Source of the DNA: Sphingopyxis sp.
GTDB taxonomy: Bacteria; Pseudomonadota; Alphaproteobacteria; Sphingomonadales; Sphingomonadaceae
DNA length: 7,501 bases
NCBI GenBank assembly: GCA_026125835.1
Contig: JAHCKJ010000097.1
Span: forward strand, 1 to 7,501
Direction of reading: 5' to 3'
The first letter of the stretch is position 1, and the number at the start of each line of letters is the position of its first letter. Positions 1 to 7,501 of the stretch are shown here, one piece after another. Both the position numbers and the translations under genes were made by a program. The notes under the pieces were generated by a model, which was not told the DNA's origin, did no database searches, and worked only from the letters and a program-made list of their open reading frames with translations.

Positions 1-2016
1 GCCCGTTACCAGGTCTCGTCGGCGGTCGAAGCCTATGCCGAGGCGATGTTTGTCAAGAGCATCGTCGAAGTGAACCTGGCTCCGGCCGGTGTCTTCGGCA
101 GCGCGCTGCAGGTGCCGCTGAACAGCCCGTTCCTTTCGGCACAACAGCGCGGTGTGCTCTGCAACGCCGCCGTCGGTGCGCCGGGCGGCCTGCCCGCCGG
201 TGCCAATTGCGCCGCGGCGATCGCTGCCGGTACGCCGGTGACCGTCGGCGTGCTGCGCCGCTTCACCGAAGCCGGTCCGCGTGTCCAGAAATGGACCACC
301 AACATGTTCCACGGCACCGCCGGTCTGCGTGGTCCGCTGACCAGCACGATCAAGTGGGATATTTCGGGTTCCTATGGCGAATCGGACCAGATTCAGGCCC
401 GCACCGGCTGGGGTCTGCTCAGCCGCGTCCGTTCCGGGGTGCTCGGCTGTCCGGCGGGTTCGGCGCCGGGTTGCGTCCCGATCAACCTGTTCGGGCCCGA
501 AGGCAGCATCACGAAAGAGATGCTGAACTTCATCGACGTCCCGACCTATGCCTTTGCGAACACGAGTTTCGCCAACGCGCAGGCGGTGATCGACGGCGAT
601 CTGGGCTTCAGCAGCCCGCTCGCCGAAACGCCGATCAGCTTTGCGACCGGCGTCGAATATCGCCGTTACTTCGCCGGCTCGGCGGGTGACGCGACGTCGC
701 GTATCCCGGGCGAAGTTCTGGGTGCCGGTGCTGCCGCGCTGCCGCTCTCGGGATCGTACAATTCGAAGGAAGTCTTCCTCGAAGTCGCCATTCCGCTGGT
801 CGAGGACAAGCCCTTCTTCCACAATCTGACGTTCGATGGCGGTATCCGTTATGCCGATTATTCGACGTCGGGCGGCGCTACGACCTGGAAGGCCGGCGGC
901 ACCTGGGCTCCGGTCGAAGACTTCAAGCTCCGTGGCGTTTACACCCGCGCGGTTCGTGCGCCGAACATCGGCGAACTGTTCCAGCCTCAGGTCACGGCGT
1001 TGACGTCGCGCCCTAGCGATCCTTGCCAGGGAACCCTGGCGCAGATCCAGGCGCGTGGTGCCAACTTCGAATCGCTGTGTCGTGCACAGCTGACCCTCGT
1101 CGGTGCACCGCAAAGCCTGCTCGGCACGATTCCCGCGCCGGCGGCCGGCCAGATCCAGTCGACCCAGGGCGGCAATCCCAATCTGGATCCGGAAAAGGCG
1201 CGTACCATCACCGCGGGCATCGTCGTAACGCCTTCGTTCCTGCGCAATGTCACGGTCAGCTTCGACTATTTCAACATCCGCGTGAACAATGCCATTACGT
1301 TGCCGAGCGAGTCGGACGTGATCGACGGCTGTTTCCAGGCCAATTCGATCGCGACGCTTTGCTCGCAGATCTTCCGCAACCCGCTGACGGGCAGCCTCAG
1401 CGGTCCGGCGGACACGACCTTCGGGCCGGTGCTGGCGCTGTCGAACCTCGGCACGATCAAGACCAATGGTTTCGATCTCGCCGTTCGTGCCTCGCAAAGC
1501 TTCGACTTTGGCAAGCTGTCGTTTGATTATGCCGCCACCTGGACGCGTGACTTCCTGTTCCAGGCGACCCCGGCATCGATCAACCGCCAGTGCGTCGGCT
1601 ATTACAGCACGTCGTGCGGCACGCCGCAGCCGAAGTTCAAGTCGACCGCGCGCCTGACCTTCTCGACCGGCGGCAGCGATCTGTCGCTGCTGTGGCGTCA
1701 CATCAACTCGGTGGAGGTCGAGCCGTTGGCTCCGGCACCGCAGCGGCCGGTGGGTACGCCGACGACCGCGGGTCCGGCCAACGTGATCGGCGGCTATCGC
1801 AAGATCGGCGCTTATGACTGGTTCGACCTGTCGTTCCGCCAGGCGATCGCCGACAACTTCGTCTTTACGCTGACGGTGAACAACCTGCTCGACAAGGATC
1901 CGCCGGACGTCGGTAACTCGATCTCGACGCCCGCCAACAACAGCGGCAATACCTTCCCGACGCTGTACGACCCGCTGGGTCGCCGCTACACGGTCGGCGT
2001 GAACCTGCGCTTCTAA
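1..2016 (+). CDS. TonB-dependent outer-membrane receptor, C-terminal part (5' end outside window)
   Basis: The reading frame is open from base 1, so the ATG at 46 is internal and not the start. 671 residues are visible before TAA. The family imports scarce ligands (siderophores, vitamins, glycans and others) across the outer membrane using TonB/ExbBD energy. What remains is most of the beta-barrel; signal peptide, TonB box and plug domain lie upstream. Signatures seen (window residue numbers): RAVRAPNIGELF at 316-327, GGNPNLDPEKA at 390-400, VNNLLDKDPP at 626-635, and a C-terminal YTVGVNLRF ending in Phe671, the usual outer-membrane insertion signal. Alternating hydrophobic/polar strands with long Gly/Pro/Ala-rich loops fit the large receptors abundant in sphingomonads. 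There are exactly ten cysteines, in five close pairs within loop-like segments. The substrate cannot be told from the sequence. The family call is very secure. Confidence 0.96.
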   Translation, partial: ARYQVSSAVEAYAEAMFVKSIVEVNLAPAGVFGSALQVPLNSPFLSAQQRGVLCNAAVGAPGGLPAGANCAAAIAAGTPVTVGVLRRFTEAGPRVQKWTTNMFHGTAGLRGPLTSTIKWDISGSYGESDQIQARTGWGLLSRVRSGVLGCPAGSAPGCVPINLFGPEGSITKEMLNFIDVPTYAFANTSFANAQAVIDGDLGFSSPLAETPISFATGVEYRRYFAGSAGDATSRIPGEVLGAGAAALPLSGSYNSKEVFLEVAIPLVEDKPFFHNLTFDGGIRYADYSTSGGATTWKAGGTWAPVEDFKLRGVYTRAVRAPNIGELFQPQVTALTSRPSDPCQGTLAQIQARGANFESLCRAQLTLVGAPQSLLGTIPAPAAGQIQSTQGGNPNLDPEKARTITAGIVVTPSFLRNVTVSFDYFNIRVNNAITLPSESDVIDGCFQANSIATLCSQIFRNPLTGSLSGPADTTFGPVLALSNLGTIKTNGFDLAVRASQSFDFGKLSFDYAATWTRDFLFQATPASINRQCVGYYSTSCGTPQPKFKSTARLTFSTGGSDLSLLWRHINSVEVEPLAPAPQRPVGTPTTAGPANVIGGYRKIGAYDWFDLSFRQAIADNFVFTLTVNNLLDKDPPDVGNSISTPANNSGNTFPTLYDPLGRRYTVGVNLRF

Positions 2017-2040
2017 GCACCGGTTCGACGTCAAAAATCG

Positions 2041-2070
2041 GGGGCGGGCCTGCGGGTCCGCCCCTTTTTT
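2041..2070 (+). terminator. Intrinsic terminator of the TonB-dependent receptor gene
   Basis: A 10 bp stem (2041-2050 with 2055-2064, one G-T wobble) closes a TGCG tetraloop and is followed directly by six T residues (2065-2070). It starts 24 bases after the receptor stop codon. An A-run at 2033-2037 would give a short U-tract in the other direction, but no minus-strand gene arrives here, so the working direction is plus. It suggests that the next gene is at least partly transcribed separately or by read-through. Confidence 0.9.
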
Positions 2071-2117
2071 GTTCGCGAAGGCTTCCGGCGGGGGCGGACG
2101 CGCGATAGACGGCGATC

Positions 2118-3626
2118 ATGATGGCAAACGATCGGAGCGGCGGGCAGGACGGCGGTATCGACGCGGTCGTCGCAGGCGCACTTGCCGCGCGCGACGCCGG
2201 ACGCATCGACGATGGGGTTGCAGCGATCCGGCAGGCACTCGATCAACATCCCCGCGAAGCACGGCTCTGGCAGGTTCTGGGGCTGCTTTACCGCGCCGCG
2301 GAGGATTCGGGGAATGCCGCTGCGGCGCTGGCCAAAGCGGCCGAACTTGCGCCGCGGGACGCCCGCATCGCCCACGCCCATGCGCGCGTCACGCTCGAGG
2401 CGGGGTTGCCGTCGCTGCCGCTGTTCGAAAGGGCGCGCACCCTTGCGCCGCTTGACGGTGATCTCCTGATCAGTCGCGCGGGTGCGCTGCTGGCGGAAGG
2501 CGAGGGGCAGGCCGCGATTGCCGAACTCGACGAACTGGTCGCAACCAATCCGGCGTGGCTGCAGGGGCAGGAGGCGCTGGCCAATCTGCGCTGGCTGTCG
2601 GGCGAGCGCGACGGCTTTGCGCGCGGGTATGAACGGGCGATCGTCGCCGATCCCGCCAATCCGGCGCTGTGGCTCGCGCTCGCGGGGCGGCTGATGTATG
2701 CCGATCGCTATGCGGCGATCGACGCGCTGCTGGAGCGTGCCCGGGCGGCTGCGGGTGCGCACGCCGGTTTTGATGCCTATGAAGCGATCTGCGCCTCAGA
2801 AACCGGCGATGTCGCGCGCGCCGACCCGCTGTTCGACCGACTGGCGGCCGTCCCCGACGACGCCTTTGCCGTGCGGCATGTCCGCCACCTGTTGCGTACC
2901 GGCCGGATCGAGGCGGCGGCAAGGCGCGCCGAACCGTTGACCCGCGGTGCGGGCGCGGCGCTGGCATGGCCTTATCTCGCGATTGCCTGGCGCCTGCTCG
3001 GTGATCCGCGCTGGCAGTGGCTGGAAGGCAATGAAAAGCTGGTCGGAATCTATGACATCGGCGACGAAGCAGATATCGCGCCGCTCCGCGACCGGCTGCG
3101 CTCCCTGCACAATATGGTGTCGCATCCGATCGGCCAATCGGTGCGCGGCGGGACGCAGACCGACGGCCCGCTGTTTGCCCGCGTCGACCCCGAGATTCGG
3201 GCGCTGCGCGCGCGCATTGTCGCTGCTGTCGAAGAGCATGTTGCAATCCTGGCGCCTGTCGACCCCGCGCATCCGGTTCTGCGCTGGGGCGGCCGAAAAA
3301 TGCCGGTGCGCTTCGCGGGGTCCTGGTCGGTCCGCCTGACCGGCGCGGGATTCCATACCCAGCATATTCACCAGCAGGGGTGGATCAGTTCGGCCTTTTA
3401 TGTGTCGGTGCCCGGTCCGGGCGAAATGGGTCCGGCACCCGCCGGCTGGTTGTCATTGGGCCAGCCACCCGCGGACCTGGGGATCGACTTGCCCCCGCTG
3501 CGAACGGTCGAGCCGCGTCCCGGGCGCCTCGTGCTGTTTCCGTCGATCATGTGGCACGGCACGGTGCCGTTCGAAGGTGGCGAGCGGATGACCGTAGCAT
3601 TCGACGTGGCGCCGCCGACGGGTTGA
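2118..3626 (+). CDS. TPR-repeat protein with C-terminal putative 2OG-Fe(II) oxygenase domain
   Basis: The 502-residue product has no signal peptide and is probably cytoplasmic. Residues about 14-305 are Ala/Leu-rich helical repeats of TPR type (for example the AL-x7-P turns around residues 35-70 and the YERAIVADPANPALWLALAG segment). Residues about 395-500 resemble the putative 2OG-Fe(II) oxygenase family PF13759: W403-SVRL, a His cluster H413/H416-I-H418 followed by GWISSAFYVSVP, then PRPGRLVLFPS-x-MWH with H480, and GERM with R490 as the likely 2-oxoglutarate-binding Arg. By family knowledge it may hydroxylate a protein or small molecule with Fe(II), O2 and 2-oxoglutarate; the substrate is unknown. 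An in-frame TAG at 2106-2108 makes 2118 the earliest start; ATG at 2121 is equally possible and no strong Shine-Dalgarno is seen. It lies 101 bases after the receptor gene, an arrangement typical of sphingomonads and relatives. Fold call is fairly firm, activity is inference. Confidence 0.85.
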   Translation: MMANDRSGGQDGGIDAVVAGALAARDAGRIDDGVAAIRQALDQHPREARLWQVLGLLYRAAEDSGNAAAALAKAAELAPRDARIAHAHARVTLEAGLPSLPLFERARTLAPLDGDLLISRAGALLAEGEGQAAIAELDELVATNPAWLQGQEALANLRWLSGERDGFARGYERAIVADPANPALWLALAGRLMYADRYAAIDALLERARAAAGAHAGFDAYEAICASETGDVARADPLFDRLAAVPDDAFAVRHVRHLLRTGRIEAAARRAEPLTRGAGAALAWPYLAIAWRLLGDPRWQWLEGNEKLVGIYDIGDEADIAPLRDRLRSLHNMVSHPIGQSVRGGTQTDGPLFARVDPEIRALRARIVAAVEEHVAILAPVDPAHPVLRWGGRKMPVRFAGSWSVRLTGAGFHTQHIHQQGWISSAFYVSVPGPGEMGPAPAGWLSLGQPPADLGIDLPPLRTVEPRPGRLVLFPSIMWHGTVPFEGGERMTVAFDVAPPTG

Positions 3627-3649
3627 ACCACGCCGGCGGCACGCGGGAT

Positions 3650-6229
<2,580 letters not shown>

Positions 6230-6256
6230 CTAGGCAAGCCCCTTTCTCGTCCGACA

Positions 6257-6284
6257 AGATAGTGTTGCCTTTATACAACACAAG
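6257..6284 (-). promoter_or_regulatory. Candidate heat-shock (sigma-32/RpoH-like) promoter of clpB
   Basis: On the minus strand CTTGTGT (6284-6278) and CACTATCT (6264-6257) are separated by 13 bases. This resembles the E. coli RpoH pattern CTTGAAA-N13-17-CCCCATNT: the CTTG core and most of the -10 positions match. Transcription would begin near 6250, giving a leader of about 20 nt that includes the AAGGGG ribosome-binding site. clpB is a classic RpoH target, so the position is right, but the match is imperfect and RpoH consensus in this order differs somewhat. A TATAAA hexamer inside the spacer could instead belong to a housekeeping promoter. Confidence 0.5.
6262..6281. repeat. Inverted repeat GTGTTG-N8-CAACAC over the clpB promoter
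   Basis: A perfect 6 bp inverted repeat with an 8 bp spacer (centre CCTTTATA) overlaps the end of the -35-like and the start of the -10-like element of the proposed clpB promoter. It lies in the only divergent intergenic region of the window. It is not the CIRCE element (TTAGCACTC-N9-GAGTGCTAA). It could be an operator for a dimeric repressor acting on clpB, on the divergent small-protein operon, or on both; a 6 bp repeat can also arise by chance. Confidence 0.35.
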
Positions 6285-6295
6285 GTCGGCGACCA

Positions 6296-6324
6296 TTTAC
6301 TTTGCATATTGAAGCGACGATATT
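6296..6324 (+). promoter_or_regulatory. Weak candidate promoter for the small membrane-protein operon
   Basis: TTTACT (6296-6301) and GATATT (6319-6324) are spaced by 17 bases, each matching four of six positions of the sigma-70 hexamers. The -10-like element ends only six bases before the ATG at 6331, so transcription would start at or next to the start codon. That would give a leaderless mRNA, in keeping with the absence of a good Shine-Dalgarno there. The match is weak and other placements in this AT-richer stretch are possible. Confidence 0.25.
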
Positions 6325-6330
6325 GCCGAG

Positions 6331-6792
6331 ATGGATGGCAACCTTCTCGCCCTGATTCAGGCCTTTGCGGAAGCAATAGACGCTGAGGCGACGCCTGAGG
6401 AGCTGGAAGCCATTCGCGACAAGATGGATTCATACAAGTTTCGACAGAACGTCCGCATGGCCATGCGAGGCCTCAACGATCCCGAGCAGATCGGCGCCAT
6501 ACAGGATGCCCTACGCAAACTGCAGCGTGGGGCGGAAAGGCTGGGAGCCAAGCGGACAAATTCGCGGGAGATGTTTCGTATGGGCGGCATCGGCGGCAGC
6601 GTGGGCCTGTTCGGCGGGGCGCTGGTTGCCGCTTTCACCTTTGCTGCCTCTCCCGCATTGCTGATTCCGATCGCCGGGGCCGCGATCATCGGCTGGCGAG
6701 CGGTGCTCGACAGCAGTTATGCCTCGCGTGAAATCGAAACGCTTCGCCAGATCGCGGATGTTGCCTCGGAACTGACCAAGGATAAGGGATAG
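6331..6792 (+). CDS. Small membrane protein with a glycine-rich transmembrane hairpin, function unknown
   Basis: I do not recognise this 153-residue protein. Residues 1-80 are charged and helical (acidic to about 30, then basic, with a likely amphipathic stretch at 52-75). Residues 85-122 are strongly hydrophobic and rich in Gly/Ala: GGIGGSVGLFGG at 85-96 resembles a glycine zipper, and a Ser-Pro at 107-108 could form the turn of a two-helix hairpin. Residues 123-153 are again charged and helical. Basic residues flank both ends of the hairpin, so both termini are probably cytoplasmic. There is no signal peptide. No clear Shine-Dalgarno precedes the ATG. Codons such as ATA (6376, 6499), CTA (6511), TCA and CGA are uncommon in the neighbouring genes, which hints at weak expression or a different origin. 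It is divergent from clpB and lies five bases upstream of a second small membrane-protein gene, so the two form an operon. The gene is probably real; function cannot be assigned. Confidence 0.75.
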   Translation: MDGNLLALIQAFAEAIDAEATPEELEAIRDKMDSYKFRQNVRMAMRGLNDPEQIGAIQDALRKLQRGAERLGAKRTNSREMFRMGGIGGSVGLFGGALVAAFTFAASPALLIPIAGAAIIGWRAVLDSSYASREIETLRQIADVASELTKDKG

Positions 6793-6797
6793 TTGAA

Positions 6798-6992
6798 ATG
6801 GAAACTTTATTCTCCCATTCCTACACGATCGGAACGGTCACTTTGCTGCTGATCCTGCTGCAGCATCTTGCCATTCAAGCTCGGCGCCATCGGCGCGGCC
6901 TTCCCGACGACCTCGTCCGGCGCATCGAGACCCTGTTCGGAAATCTCGGCGCACCGGTCGCGGGCGACAAGGAAGCCCGGCCCCTGATTTAG
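6798..6992 (+). CDS. Small single-pass membrane protein, function unknown
   Basis: This is a 64-residue product I do not recognise. One transmembrane helix spans about residues 9-27 and is followed directly by the basic cluster RRHRR at 29-33, which predicts an outside N-terminus and a cytoplasmic C-terminus. Residues 34-64 are soluble, with a short amphipathic helix (LPDDLVRRIETLFGNL). A good ribosome-binding site, AAGGGA at 6784-6789, lies eight bases before the ATG and inside the end of the upstream gene; the five-base gap indicates translational coupling. The fourth codon is TTA, unusual in this GC-rich DNA. Coupling with the preceding membrane protein suggests that the two products act together, but nothing shows how. 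A good ribosome-binding site and sensible topology support it as a real gene. Confidence 0.65.
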   Translation: METLFSHSYTIGTVTLLLILLQHLAIQARRHRRGLPDDLVRRIETLFGNLGAPVAGDKEARPLI

Positions 6993-7002
6993 GCAGCGGC
7001 CG

Positions 7003-7029
7003 GGCCGATCCCTGTCGCAAGGATCGGTC
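7003..7029. terminator. Intergenic hairpin between convergent genes, possible terminator
   Basis: A 9 bp stem (7003-7011 with 7021-7029, one G-T wobble) closes a nine-base loop in the 36-base gap between the small membrane-protein gene and the aminopeptidase gene. Its position suits a shared bidirectional terminator. No T-run follows on either strand, so it could only be a weak, Rho-assisted or RNA-stabilising structure. Confidence 0.4.
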
Positions 7030-7501
7030 TACTCCTTGCCACGCGCGAACGCGTCGAGCAGGCGGACGCCAAAGCCGGTCATGCCCTTTGGCACGAGCGG
7101 GCTCGTCTTTTCGCTGCGGTTGACCCCGGCGATGTCAAGATGCGCCCAGGGCGTCGCCTCGTCGACAAAAAAGCCGACGAAATGCGCGCCCAGGCTGGCG
7201 CCCGGACCATCACCGCCGCTGTTGCGGATGTCGGCGATGTCGGACTTGACGCGCTCGGCATAGTTTTTGTGCAGCGGCATCCGCCACAATTCCTCGCCGC
7301 TGGCTACGCCGGCGGCGAGCAGGCCATCGGCAAGCGCATCGCCGCGCGCGAACAGACCGGCATATTGGTCCGACAAGGCGCCGACGATCGCGCCGGTCAG
7401 CGTCGCGACGCTGACGATGGTGTGCGGGCGATATTGCCGCGCGACATATTCTACCCCGTCGGCCAGCACCAGCCGTCCCACGCCGTCGGAGTTGACGACA
7501 A
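7029..7501 (-). CDS. M17 leucyl-aminopeptidase-family protein, C-terminal part (5' end outside window)
   Basis: The frame stays open to the window edge, so the GTG at 7481 is internal. About 157 residues of the C-terminal peptidase domain are visible. Family M17 enzymes are cytoplasmic hexamers that use two divalent metals to remove N-terminal residues from peptides. Landmarks match PepA: VNSDGVGRLVLADG at the edge, SVATLTGA, the W-R-MPL segment, KSDIADIRNSGG, WAHLDIAG, and a G-GVRLL C-terminus. The segment that normally reads NTDAEGRL reads N-S-D-G-V-G-R-L here: the metal-binding Asp and the catalytic Arg are kept, but the metal-binding Glu (Glu334 in bovine lens numbering) is Val. It may therefore be a diverged paralogue rather than a working PepA; the Lys/Asp metal ligands upstream are outside the window. 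No gene symbol is given for that reason. Confidence 0.93.
   Translation of the reverse strand, partial: VVNSDGVGRLVLADGVEYVARQYRPHTIVSVATLTGAIVGALSDQYAGLFARGDALADGLLAAGVASGEELWRMPLHKNYAERVKSDIADIRNSGGDGPGASLGAHFVGFFVDEATPWAHLDIAGVNRSEKTSPLVPKGMTGFGVRLLDAFARGKE

Noticed and set aside
46..48. ATG at 46 as start of the receptor gene
   Set aside because: The frame is open to base 1 with receptor-like sequence before it, and a protein starting here would lack the signal peptide and plug domain; the gene is cut by the window edge.
2072..2079. TTCGCGAA palindrome just after the receptor terminator
   Set aside because: An 8 bp GC-rich palindrome without a second copy or promoter context nearby is not enough to call an operator.
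2031..3371. Minus-strand open frames opposite the TPR/oxygenase gene
   Set aside because: Low-complexity Arg/Ala/Pro-rich translations without start signals. The plus-strand frame has clear TPR and oxygenase signatures.
3611..3640. GCCGCCG/CGGCGGC inverted repeat between the convergent oxygenase and clpB genes as a terminator
   Set aside because: The 7 bp stem has a 16-base loop, overlaps the oxygenase coding end and has no T-run on either strand; such repeats are expected by chance at this GC content.
6230..6330. CIRCE/HrcA operator or ROSE-type RNA thermometer upstream of clpB
   Set aside because: No TTAGCACTC/GAGTGCTAA pair is present, and the predicted leader of about 20 nt is too short for a ROSE element.
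7479..7481. GTG at 7481 as start of a 150-residue aminopeptidase fragment
   Set aside because: The frame continues upstream to the window edge with the conserved V-V-N-S-D-G segment of the M17 hallmark, so this GTG is an internal valine codon.

Overview
The window looks like chromosomal DNA from a high-GC alphaproteobacterium, most likely a member of the Sphingomonadales (a Sphingopyxis/Sphingomonas-like genome). This is inferred from the strong G/C third-position bias, the style of the large TonB-dependent receptor, its pairing with a TPR/2-oxoglutarate oxygenase protein, and the sequence style of ClpB and the M17 aminopeptidase. No 16S or other marker is present, so genus is not settled.

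Layout: (i) 1-2016, plus strand: the C-terminal 671 residues of a TonB-dependent outer-membrane receptor, cut at its 5' end by the window edge and followed by a strong intrinsic terminator (2041-2070). (ii) 2118-3626, plus strand: a 502-residue protein with an N-terminal TPR-like helical repeat region and a C-terminal putative 2OG-Fe(II) oxygenase fold. (iii) 3650-6229, minus strand: a complete, canonical ClpB disaggregase, convergent with the oxygenase gene. (iv) 6230-6330: a divergent promoter region that is visibly AT-richer than the rest. It holds a heat-shock-like promoter for clpB and a 6+6 bp inverted repeat overlapping it. (v) 6331-6792 and 6798-6992, plus strand: two small, unrecognised, tightly coupled membrane-protein genes with less GC-biased codon use than their neighbours. 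(vi) 7029-7501, minus strand: the C-terminal part of an M17 leucyl-aminopeptidase-family protein, convergent with the small genes and separated from them by a short hairpin.

Functionally the window mixes housekeeping genes (clpB, M17 peptidase) with accessory ones. The receptor and the oxygenase are plausibly linked in nutrient uptake or modification, although a terminator separates them. The two small membrane proteins form an orphan two-gene operon divergent from clpB and are the least explained part. Points that merit a second look are the exactly paired cysteines of the receptor, the apparent loss of a metal-binding glutamate in the M17 protein, the small membrane-protein pair with a possible leaderless start, and the inverted repeat over the clpB promoter. 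I see no RNA genes, CRISPR arrays, insertion sequences or attachment sites, and no gene-free stretch longer than about 100 bases.
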